From CAYIRQ01 sp964365905 (lineage in GTDB: Bacteria; Patescibacteriota; Gracilibacteria; Peribacterales; Peribacteraceae): a stretch of DNA of 9,666 nucleotides. A program made the translations under genes and the position numbers. Below the pieces are notes generated by a model. The model was not told where the DNA came from and made no database searches. It was given only the letters and a program-made list of their open reading frames with translations. The stretch is taken from contig CAYIRQ010000055.1 of the NCBI GenBank assembly GCA_964365905.1, positions 1 through 9,666 of the forward strand. The letters are read 5' to 3'. This document shows, in pieces, positions 1-5,135 of the stretch. The first letter of the stretch is position 1. Each line of letters starts with the position of its first letter.

Positions 1-110
1 TGTCCGAAGACCGGAGGCGATAGGCCCGCAGGGCTGAAAGTAAGTCCTCCCGAGGCATACAGCATCGGTCAAGCGGCTGCGAAGCTTCCTGATTCGTGCC
101 GTGTGTCTCG
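1..110 (+). promoter_or_regulatory. Ribosomal protein L10 leader (rplJ-rplL autoregulatory RNA)
   Basis: This matches the L10-leader architecture. The strand CCGAAGAC followed by GGAGG (13-17) pairs with CCTCC (46-50), which runs straight into CGAGG (51-55); that is the kink-turn-like internal loop bound by L10 or the L10(L12)4 complex. The enclosed arm carries a small hairpin, GCCC (24-27) with GGGC (31-34). The first six bases TGTCCG can pair with CGGACA (120-125) to close the leader. It sits directly upstream of rplJ, as the family requires. In known leaders, excess L10 binds here and lowers expression of its own operon. The 5' end may lie just outside the window. Confidence 0.85.
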
Positions 111-115
111 CTGGT

Positions 116-180
116 CTCCCGGACAACCTGAGGAGTGAAGAATGAGAATCACTCTTGAGGTCGTCCGGGAGGTTTGCTTT
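116..180 (+). terminator. Attenuator-like long hairpin in the rplJ leader
   Basis: CTCCCGGAC (116-124) is perfectly complementary to GTCCGGGAG (163-171). The interior continues with AGTGA/TCACT pairing, giving a long stem followed by GTTTGCTTT, a weak U-tract. Position and shape fit a transcription attenuator between the L10-binding leader and rplJ. Bases 120-124 also belong to the alternative pairing with 1-6, so the two structures exclude each other. That this hairpin terminates transcription is inferred; the U-tract is poor. Confidence 0.5.
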
Positions 181-184
181 GTGG

Positions 185-197
185 TTCGACGGGCTCA
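185..197. repeat. Copy of a dispersed short repeat, core TTCGACRGGCTCA
   Basis: TTCGACGGGCTCA here matches TTCGACAGGCTCA at 825-837 in 12 of 13 bases. Read on the minus strand, the wider segment gives the HGEPVEP-type peptide signature that I recognise from short intergenic repeats in many bacterial genomes. It lies between the attenuator hairpin and the rplJ start, so it is part of the untranslated leader. Confidence 0.5.
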
Positions 198-221
198 CCA
201 TGACATCCCACCTTTAATTCT

Positions 222-776
222 ATGGCTCTCACGAAGCAGCAGAAGCAGCAGCAAGTCGCGTCTCTCAAAGAATCCCTGAAGAAGGCGAAGTCCGTCGTGT
301 TCGCGCACTTCAGCGGTTCCACGGTCGCTTCGGTCACGGAGCTCAGAAACAAGCTCTTCGCGAAGAACGCGCTCATGAAAGTTGCGAAGAAAACCCTCTT
401 CCGGATCGCGGCGAAGGAAGTGGGACTGCCGGAGCTCCCCGAGAGCGCTCTCGAAGGACCGGTCGCGTTCGTCATGAGCTTCGATGATGAAGTGAGTGGA
501 GCGAAGACCGTGCTCGAAGCGGGAAGGGCAAATGACAAACTGAAGATCATCGGCGGCGTCCTCGGAGGGAAGCTTCTCTCGAAAGCCGAAGCCGTTGAAC
601 TCGGGAAGATTCCATCCAGAGAGGAACTCCTCGCGAAGCTTCTTGCGATGTTCCAGTCGCCCTTGGTGCAGTTTGCAGGAATGTGTCAGAGTCCGCTCTC
701 GGCGTTTGCCCGAGCGCTTGAAGAATTAAGAATGAGGAATCAAGAATTAAGAGAACCTTCTCCATCGCATTCCTAA
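222..776 (+). CDS. rplJ: 50S ribosomal protein L10
   Basis: L10 is the base of the ribosomal stalk. Its N-terminal domain binds 23S rRNA next to L11, and its C-terminal helix carries L7/L12 dimers. The 184-residue product shows the family start (MALTKQQKQQQVASLKE), the core with VVFAHFSG and NALMKVAKKTLF, and a middle region with GPVAFV and IIGGVLGGKLL. ATG 222 has no clear Shine-Dalgarno; the preceding bases are pyrimidine- and AT-rich. Regulation is probably through the leader RNA upstream. The last residues (EELRMRNQELREPSPSHS) do not look like normal L10: they are encoded by an AT-rich heptamer array (722-749), and the stop TAA at 774-776 is the first three bases of the opposing array. 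rplL follows 40 bp later. Confidence 0.96.
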   Translation: MALTKQQKQQQVASLKESLKKAKSVVFAHFSGSTVASVTELRNKLFAKNALMKVAKKTLFRIAAKEVGLPELPESALEGPVAFVMSFDDEVSGAKTVLEAGRANDKLKIIGGVLGGKLLSKAEAVELGKIPSREELLAKLLAMFQSPLVQFAGMCQSPLSAFARALEELRMRNQELREPSPSHS

Positions 777-801
777 TTCCTAATTCTTACTTCTTAATTC
801 T
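722..801. repeat. Inverted arrays of an AT-rich heptamer (AGAATTA / TAATTCT)
   Basis: The left array at 722-749 reads AGAATTA, AGAATGA, GGAATCA, AGAATTA. The right array at 774-801 reads TAATTCC, TAATTCT, TACTTCT, TAATTCT. The two are reverse complements with a 24-nt gap, so the RNA can fold into a long imperfect hairpin followed by TTTCTC. The left array codes for the rplJ tail and the right supplies its stop codon. The composition is far more AT-rich than the flanking genes. It may act as a partial terminator or processing site between rplJ and rplL, or be a small mobile-type repeat; the function is unproven. Confidence 0.7.
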
Positions 802-816
802 TTTCTCACTCTTCCC

Positions 817-1245
817 ATGTCTGCTTCGACAGGCTCAGCACAGGTTCCAACAGTCACCCTTTCCAAAGACGAGCAGACGCTCATTGATTCGCTCGAGAAA
901 CTGAATGTCGTCTCCCTGAATAACGTCGTGAAATTCATGGAGGAGAAATACGGTATTTCCGCGGCGCCTGCTGCTGTGGCTGTTGCCGCACCCGGTGGGG
1001 GCGGTGGTGCTGCCGCTGAAGCTGCGGAAGAAAAGAGTGCCTACGACATCGAGCTCACGGAAGCAGGCGGCCAGAAAATCGCCGTGATCAAGGCGGTGCG
1101 CGAGGTCACGGGCCTCGGTCTTTCCGAAGCCAAGCAGAAGGTCGATACCGCACCGCAAGTCATCAAGCAGGGTGTGCCAAAGGCGGAAGCAGAGGAAGCG
1201 AAGAAGAAGCTGGAGGCGGCGGGGGCGAAAGTGTCGCTGAAGTAG
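817..1245 (+). CDS. rplL: 50S ribosomal protein L7/L12
   Basis: This is the stalk protein that recruits and stimulates translation GTPases. The 142-residue product has the N-terminal dimerisation and L10-binding helices (TLSKDEQTLIDSLEKLNVVSLNNVVKFMEE, quoted here in outline, about residues 14-46), an Ala/Gly-rich hinge (about 50-72), and the C-terminal domain with KIAVIKAVREVTGLGLSEAK and GVPKAEAEEAKKKLEAAGA. It is somewhat longer than the usual 120-130 residues. The first dozen residues (MSASTGSAQVP) are an unusual extension encoded by a copy of the TTCGACRGGCTCA repeat. No Shine-Dalgarno is seen before ATG 817. It lies downstream of rplJ and probably shares its leader control. Confidence 0.96.
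   Translation: MSASTGSAQVPTVTLSKDEQTLIDSLEKLNVVSLNNVVKFMEEKYGISAAPAAVAVAAPGGGGGAAAEAAEEKSAYDIELTEAGGQKIAVIKAVREVTGLGLSEAKQKVDTAPQVIKQGVPKAEAEEAKKKLEAAGAKVSLK
825..844. repeat. Second copy of the TTCGACRGGCTCA repeat, inside the rplL 5' coding end
   Basis: TTCGACAGGCTCA (825-837) matches the copy at 185-197 in 12 of 13 bases. It is read in frame and contributes the STGSAQ stretch of L7/L12. Both copies lie at the 5' end of a ribosomal protein gene. Confidence 0.5.
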
Positions 1246-1281
1246 GGGCCGCTGCGCGCGGGGACATTGGGGCTTCCGTAT

Positions 1282-1302
1282 GCTACAATATTATGGCATA
1301 AT
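1282..1302 (+). promoter_or_regulatory. Promoter of the DGR target gene
   Basis: An extended -10 element TGCTACAAT ends at 1289, and a second -10-like CATAAT (1297-1302) lies exactly 6 nt before the ATG at 1309. The first would give a leader of about a dozen nucleotides, the second a leaderless mRNA. No convincing -35 box is seen. The same TGCTA-type element precedes trpS and other genes in this window. Confidence 0.5.
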
Positions 1303-1308
1303 ATCCTT

Positions 1309-3264
1309 ATGTCCCTTGACCTGCATTTACCCCTCAAAAACCTGCGACCGAATGAACGGGAGGCGGTCGAATCCGCTGCAATGCGAACAGAAAAACGCAC
1401 AGGGAAACAGATCGACCGTTCCGATACGGCCGCGCTCATACAAAACTACATCGGGCGCTTCGCTGAGATTCTCGATCGCCACGACCCCGCGAAGCGGGAG
1501 CGTGGCATTGAACAACTGAAGCGTATTCTGCATGAGCAATGCATCGTCAAGACGGATGCGATCCCCGATGCGTATTTTGCATCCATAGAGCAGCGGCACC
1601 GCGAGGAGGGGCACGGCGACATCGAGATCTCTGCAACGCTGACAGCGGAACTCACCCAGACGCTCGTCGCCGACCAGACACGTTCCCTCGATACATGGAT
1701 CGACTATCTGTCCTCCGACGATGCCCGATACCCGGATGCGCTGAAATACTGGACGTTTCGGAGCATCCTCAAAATGGGGAGGTTCGATAAGAACAAAAAG
1801 AAGTTCACGAACCGCGAGGGACGCGGTACGGTGAGCGCCTTTCCGGAACTCAACCGGGAAGCTCTCGCCGTGATTCTCGAAGACATGGAAAAAAAGTACG
1901 GCGGCAGCGCGAACTACGCGTTTACGACCCGCTACGACATCGCGGAACCCGCAAAGCAGGCCTACCGCGCGGCCCTCGATGTGGAGAATTTCGCGGCGCT
2001 CTACGGGCTTGCCATCGACGCATTCAAGCCCATCTCCGAAGACCTCCTAGCGGAGACACGGGGAGAGTGGCGCACGTATCCAAAAGGATCCGACCCCAAA
2101 CGTCTCGTCGATTCCATCGCCGATTACGGCACGGGGTGGTGCCTGCGCGGCGAGCCGACCGCACGGCGCTACCTCGAGCAAAACACCCTCCATGTCTACT
2201 ACTCCAACGACGCGCAAGGGAACCCGACGGTGCCCCGCGTCGTCATGGTGGTGGATGCCGCGAATCGCATCGCCGAAGTGCGCGGCATCGAGGCGCACGA
2301 GCACCTCGATTCCTTCATCGGCGACGTTGTCGAGAAACGCCTCTCCTCTCATCCCGATGGGGAGAAATACCGGAAGAAGTCAGCCGACATGGAGCGCCTT
2401 ACCGCTATCGAACGCAAAACGAAACAGAATCAACCTCTCACAAAAGAAGATCTGCTCTTCCTCTACGAAGTGGACAATCGCATTGAAGGGTTCGGGTACG
2501 AGAATGCAGGTCGTGATCCCCGCATCGAGGAAATCCGAGGACAACGCAATCCGCAAGAGGATACGCCGATCATCTTCGATTGCGCCCCTGATCAAATCGC
2601 CTGGTCGCCTGCCGAGATCAGAAGCGATACCAAAGCGTACATCGGCAAGATCGAAAAAGGAGTGTTTGAGCTACTGGATCAGCAAGGCGTCGAGCATGTC
2701 TACACCTCCTTCCCCGCAGGACGCATCCGCCTCGAATCTCTGGAGATTGGAGGAATGACTGCCGAGGTACTGGAGCAAGCGCTGGAGGACTCAGGCATAA
2801 AGACCAACACGTACTCCAAGAGCATGCTCCGGAACAAGAAGCAGTTCATCGATCCGGTGAACAAGCACCACAAGGAGCACAAGGGAGCAACGGAGACCCT
2901 CGATCTCGTTCGTCTGCGTGTACGCGATCTGGGATTCACGAGCATTCCTACGACGCGCGAGTTACTCGGTGAATTTGATGCGCAGGGCAACCTGACGAAA
3001 AAGGGGCGCATCCATGAGCTCGGTTTCGAGTTCTGCCCGCCGGAGACCGGACCATACAAGCGGCTTGCAGATAAAGACCAGCCCATTGGTGACTGGTATT
3101 GCATCGGTATGCAGCCTATCGCCGATTCCGGCGGCGACCCGAGCGTTTTCAGCTGCGGGCGCGACGGGGTCGGCACGTGGCTGGACGACGGCTGGGCGAG
3201 TCCAGACGTCCAGTGGTTTCTCGACCTTGGGGTCGTCCTCCGTCGCCGCAAGTCTGCCGCTTAG
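1309..3264 (+). CDS. DGR target protein with C-terminal variable region
   Basis: This 651-residue protein is the diversified target of the retroelement. ATG 1309 is preferred over an upstream in-frame TTG at 1267 because the promoter lies between them. No signal peptide or TM segment is visible, so it is predicted to be cytoplasmic. Recognisable blocks, recalled from CPR DGR targets, are WIDYLSSDDARYPDALKYW (around 140-160), YGTGWCLRGEPTARRYLEQ followed by LHVYYS (around 273-298), a RVVMVV..RIAEVRGI block (about 305-325), LYEVDNRIEGFGYE (from 385), and a CPPETGP..DQPIGDWY segment (about 570-600) leading into the VR. The VR (605-648) should adopt the C-type-lectin-like fold of DGR targets, with TW, GWA, QW and LRRRK as the invariant frame and the substituted residues on the ligand face. 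The stop comes four codons after the VR ends. The ligand and cellular role are unknown. Confidence 0.88.
   Translation: MSLDLHLPLKNLRPNEREAVESAAMRTEKRTGKQIDRSDTAALIQNYIGRFAEILDRHDPAKRERGIEQLKRILHEQCIVKTDAIPDAYFASIEQRHREEGHGDIEISATLTAELTQTLVADQTRSLDTWIDYLSSDDARYPDALKYWTFRSILKMGRFDKNKKKFTNREGRGTVSAFPELNREALAVILEDMEKKYGGSANYAFTTRYDIAEPAKQAYRAALDVENFAALYGLAIDAFKPISEDLLAETRGEWRTYPKGSDPKRLVDSIADYGTGWCLRGEPTARRYLEQNTLHVYYSNDAQGNPTVPRVVMVVDAANRIAEVRGIEAHEHLDSFIGDVVEKRLSSHPDGEKYRKKSADMERLTAIERKTKQNQPLTKEDLLFLYEVDNRIEGFGYENAGRDPRIEEIRGQRNPQEDTPIIFDCAPDQIAWSPAEIRSDTKAYIGKIEKGVFELLDQQGVEHVYTSFPAGRIRLESLEIGGMTAEVLEQALEDSGIKTNTYSKSMLRNKKQFIDPVNKHHKEHKGATETLDLVRLRVRDLGFTSIPTTRELLGEFDAQGNLTKKGRIHELGFEFCPPETGPYKRLADKDQPIGDWYCIGMQPIADSGGDPSVFSCGRDGVGTWLDDGWASPDVQWFLDLGVVLRRRKSAA
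3123..3253 (+). repeat. DGR variable region (VR)
   Basis: This 131-bp segment at the end of the target gene aligns without gaps to the TR 448 bp downstream. There are 23 mismatches: 22 where TR has A (16 to G, 5 to T, 1 to C), plus one C/T (3147 against 3595) that is silent. The changes alter 17 amino acids, mostly TR asparagine codons, giving D, S, G, V, F or L in the VR. The last 21 bases are identical to TR and probably hold the initiation-of-mutagenic-homing site. Similarity stops at 3253, where the flanks diverge. Confidence 0.95.
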
Positions 3265-3570
3265 AACCTTAAACACTTGTCGCTTGGATATTCGGGCACT
3301 TTGTCTCTTTGACGCTTCCGCGACAAAAATTTTTTGGTATCCTTCCATCGGCTTGGTTGCATCGGGCGGCTACGGCTTCCTGAGACCATACTGTCATATG
3401 CAGGTTGAGCGTGTAGACGGTCAAGGCTCTCTACAGAGGACTTGCATGATGTTCCTTCAAAAAAGGAGTGACTTGGTGTCCTGTGCTGGACGATTGATGA
3501 TCGCATGTACGATTCAGCCTGTTCTCATTTTCTAGGCGGGCAGTGAACCCGATGGCACGAGACACAGAAC
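3265..3570 (+). other. Noncoding spacer between target gene and TR
   Basis: I see no gene here; open frames across it are short or are tails of shadow frames. It holds two imperfect copies of a CACTTGTC-GCTT-like word (3275-3287 and 3299-3319), a 7-bp inverted repeat TTGTCGC/GCGACAA (3277-3283 with 3320-3326) followed by a T-run, and a small TCCTT/AAGGA hairpin (3453-3467). The TR RNA promoter should lie here, but no convincing -35/-10 pair stands out. The nearest candidates, GATGAT (3497-3502) and TACGAT (3508-3513), are weak. Confidence 0.6.
3277..3335 (+). terminator. Possible terminator or cruciform downstream of the target gene
   Basis: TTGTCGC (3277-3283) is the reverse complement of GCGACAA (3320-3326), and a run of six T follows at 3330-3335. 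The 36-nt loop is long for an intrinsic terminator. Some DGRs have a stem-loop shortly after the VR that aids homing, but those usually have a tetraloop. Either role is tentative. Confidence 0.25.
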
Positions 3571-3701
3571 CGATTCCGACGGCAACCCGAACGTCTTCAA
3601 CTGCAAGCGCAACGAGGACGGCACGTGGCTGAACAACAACTGGGCGAATCCAGACAACCAGTGGAATCTCGACAATGAGATCGTCCTCCGTCGCCGCAAG
3701 T
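3571..3701 (+). ncRNA. DGR template repeat (TR)
   Basis: This is the invariant donor copy. Its RNA is reverse-transcribed with adenine-directed misincorporation and the cDNA replaces the VR. It contains 37 adenines, and read in the VR frame it has 11 asparagine codons, including a run of three, the hallmark AAY enrichment of DGR templates. Twenty-two of the adenines differ in the VR. It is not part of a gene. The upstream edge is set where alignment to the VR fails (before 3571) and the downstream edge after CGCCGCAAGT at 3701. It is on the same strand as the target and the RT. Confidence 0.95.
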
Positions 3702-3710
3702 GCTTCCTTT

Positions 3711-3737
3711 CCGTGATCTTCAGAGGTCACGGTTTTT
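3711..3737 (+). terminator. Intrinsic terminator (or structured RNA end) directly after TR
   Basis: CCGTGATCT (3711-3719) pairs with AGGTCACGG (3724-3732) in nine pairs with one G-U wobble, around the tetraloop TCAG, followed by five T (3733-3737). It lies 9 nt past the TR. On the minus strand there is no T-run, so it acts on plus-strand transcripts. It would release a discrete TR RNA and protect the convergent avd gene, whose stop codon (3720-3722) sits in the loop. It could also be the structured spacer element used for priming. Confidence 0.75.
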
Positions 3738-4034
3738 CTTCGTCGGATTTTCCAGGCTCTTGCTCCATCCGCCGAACATCTTGCCAACCTCTTCCAACTT
3801 CACTGCCAGATCTTCGCACTGGCTATGGGAGATCAGCTTTCCTTCCCATGCTACGGAGATGAGGAACTTCAGGACATCGAGCGTGAAGATGCACTCCTTC
3901 AGCGCATCCGCCTTCTTCTCCTTCGCGCTGAAGTACGCCGTATAGGTTTGCTCCAGAAGATTGAGGAATGTGCTCTCAATCCGGGTGCCGATAGTGTATC
4001 GTGCTCCCTTCGCAATATGCGGCACGATCCTCAT
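3720..4034 (-). CDS. avd: DGR accessory variability determinant (Avd-like four-helix bundle)
   Basis: Avd forms a pentameric, positively charged barrel that binds the RT and the template RNA and is needed for mutagenic homing. The frame shows the family's helical pattern: KGARYTIGTRIE, FLNLLEQTYTAYFSAKEKK, IFTLDVLKFLISVAWEGK and EEVGKMFGGWSKSLENP. From ATG 4034 it has 104 residues, but family-like sequence continues upstream in frame (ATIVHRVKEGYLIW, to about 4076), so helix 1 would be cut short. No ATG, GTG or TTG exists upstream before an in-frame TGA at 4110-4112. An ATG at 4113, 7 nt after an extended -10 (TGATATTCT), is out of frame and would be restored by one more GA unit in the repeat at 4084-4096. 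The gene is opposite in strand to TR and RT, which is uncommon. Confidence 0.85.
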   Translation of the reverse strand: MRIVPHIAKGARYTIGTRIESTFLNLLEQTYTAYFSAKEKKADALKECIFTLDVLKFLISVAWEGKLISHSQCEDLAVKLEEVGKMFGGWSKSLENPTKKNRDL

Positions 4035-5091
4035 CCAGATCAGGTATCCCTCTTTGACGCGATGGACGATCGTCGCACTTTGCGAGAGAGAGAGAGGATG
4101 GCGGTCGCTTCATCCCTACAAGAATATCATCTCGATAGAGAACTTGCTCGCAGCATGGGAGGAATTTTTGCGTGGAAAAAGGAATCGGGATGATGTTGTA
4201 CGGTTTTCAATGCATCTGACAGATAGCATTGTCTGCCTTCATCGGGAGTTGAAGGAGAAAACATACCGACATGGTCCGTATCACGCCTTCGGCATCAACG
4301 ACCCCAAGCCGCGCCATATCCACAAGGCGTCCGTGCAGGACCGCTTGGTGCACCACGCGATCTACCGGAAGCTCTACACGTTCTTCGACCGCCTGTTCAT
4401 CCACGATTCCTATTCCTGTCGCAAGGGCAAAGGAACGCACAAGGCGATGGATCGCTTCCGGAAGTTCGCGCGTCAGGTGTCCCGGAACAACACGCGCACG
4501 GCATGGGTGCTCAAATGCGACATCCGGAAATTCTTCGCCAACATCAATCACGAAATTCTGATGAATATCCTTCGCGGCAGAATCACCGATGAGGATACGC
4601 TGTGGTTGCTCGGACAGATCATCGACAGTTTCTGCATTGATGGAAGAAGCGGCGTAGGACTACCACTCGGAAACCTCACAAGCCAGCTCTTTGTGAATGT
4701 GTACATGAACGTGTTCGATCAGTTCGTAAAACGCAAGCTCAAAGCGCGACACTACATCCGATACGCGGATGATTTTGTGATTCTGCATCCGGATCGCACG
4801 TACCTGGAAGGCATACTTCCCGGCATTGTTGCGTTTCTGAAGAAGGAGTTGCGACTCTCGCTGCATCCCGGAAAAATCAGAGTGAAGACGGTTGCCTCCG
4901 GAGTAGATTTCCTCGGATGGGTGCATTTCCCAGATCATCGAGTGCTGCGAACAGCAACCAAGAAGAGGATGTTCCGAAAACTGCGAGAGAATCCAAATAA
5001 TGAGAGCGTGGCTTCGTACTTGGGACTGCTCAAGCACGGCAACACACATAAGGTGCAACAAAGCATGCCCTCCGTGGCCCCGAGAAAATAG
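3961..5091 (+). CDS. DGR reverse transcriptase
   Basis: This RNA-dependent DNA polymerase copies the TR RNA with errors opposite adenines. In the 376-residue frame opening at TTG 3961, the family starts near residue 50 (SLHPYKNIISIENLLAAW). It continues with YRHGPYHAF, INDPKPRHIHKASVQDRLVH, SYSCRKGKGTHKA, motif A KCDIRKFF (catalytic Asp 187), the DGR-type motif GLPLGNLTSQ (233-242), the catalytic YADD (268-271), LHPGK, GVDFLGW, and the end motif SYLGLLKH. It appears full length at the C terminus. The start is unsettled. Residues 1-45 are antisense to avd and probably untranslated, with TTG 3961 and TTG 4054 as the in-frame options. ATG 4062 would enter the frame if the GA repeat had one more unit, giving a product of about 342 residues. 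No clear promoter or Shine-Dalgarno is seen. Confidence 0.93.
   Translation: MRNVLSIRVPIVYRAPFAICGTILIQIRYPSLTRWTIVALCERERGWRSLHPYKNIISIENLLAAWEEFLRGKRNRDDVVRFSMHLTDSIVCLHRELKEKTYRHGPYHAFGINDPKPRHIHKASVQDRLVHHAIYRKLYTFFDRLFIHDSYSCRKGKGTHKAMDRFRKFARQVSRNNTRTAWVLKCDIRKFFANINHEILMNILRGRITDEDTLWLLGQIIDSFCIDGRSGVGLPLGNLTSQLFVNVYMNVFDQFVKRKLKARHYIRYADDFVILHPDRTYLEGILPGIVAFLKKELRLSLHPGKIRVKTVASGVDFLGWVHFPDHRVLRTATKKRMFRKLRENPNNESVASYLGLLKHGNTHKVQQSMPSVAPRK
4084..4096. repeat. GA dinucleotide microsatellite (6.5 units) in the avd/RT shared 5' region
   Basis: Six and a half GA units lie between the divergent conserved parts of avd and RT. Adding one unit puts ATG 4113 (minus) in frame with avd and ATG 4062 (plus) in frame with RT. 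Such repeats are prone to slippage, so this may be a phase-variable switch, a real inactivating change, or a sequencing or assembly error. Confidence 0.8.
4121..4129 (-). promoter_or_regulatory. Candidate extended -10 promoter for avd
   Basis: On the minus strand TGATATTCT has a TGn extension followed by TATTCT, ending 7 nt before ATG 4113. This is the same geometry as other promoters in the window. It supports 4113 as the intended avd start. No -35 box is seen. Confidence 0.35.
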
Positions 5092-5106
5092 CAGCTGGCC
5101 TACTGT

Positions 5107-5129
5107 GCTATAACCTCCTGCGCTACAAT
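5107..5129 (+). promoter_or_regulatory. Tandem -10 elements of the trpS promoter
   Basis: TGCTATAAC (5106-5114) and GCTACAAT (5122-5129) occur in tandem. The second ends 6 nt before ATG 5136, so transcription from it would start at or next to the start codon (leaderless mRNA). The first would give about 15 nt of leader. No Shine-Dalgarno is present, in keeping with this reading. Confidence 0.55.
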
Positions 5130-5135
5130 CTCGCC

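Noticed and set aside
3261..3506. 81-residue minus-strand open frame in the spacer after the target
   Set aside because: No homology, promoter or start context is seen. It overlaps repeated words and inverted repeats that better explain the region.
3014..3535. 173-residue plus-strand frame across the VR
   Set aside because: It is an out-of-frame shadow of the target gene that runs on into noncoding spacer.
3571..3701. TR as a decayed duplicate of the target gene's end
   Set aside because: A decayed copy would differ at all base types. Here 22 of 23 differences are at template adenines, and an RT and Avd gene flank the copy.
4084..4100. GAGAGAGAGAGAGG read as a Shine-Dalgarno before ATG 4098
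   Set aside because: That ATG opens a frame ending at 4193 that is out of frame with the RT and has no family features.
3825..4193. 122-residue plus-strand open frame overlapping avd and the RT start
   Set aside because: Its main part is antisense to the conserved avd helices. Only the stretch from ATG 4062 is of interest, as a possible RT start after a repeat-length change.
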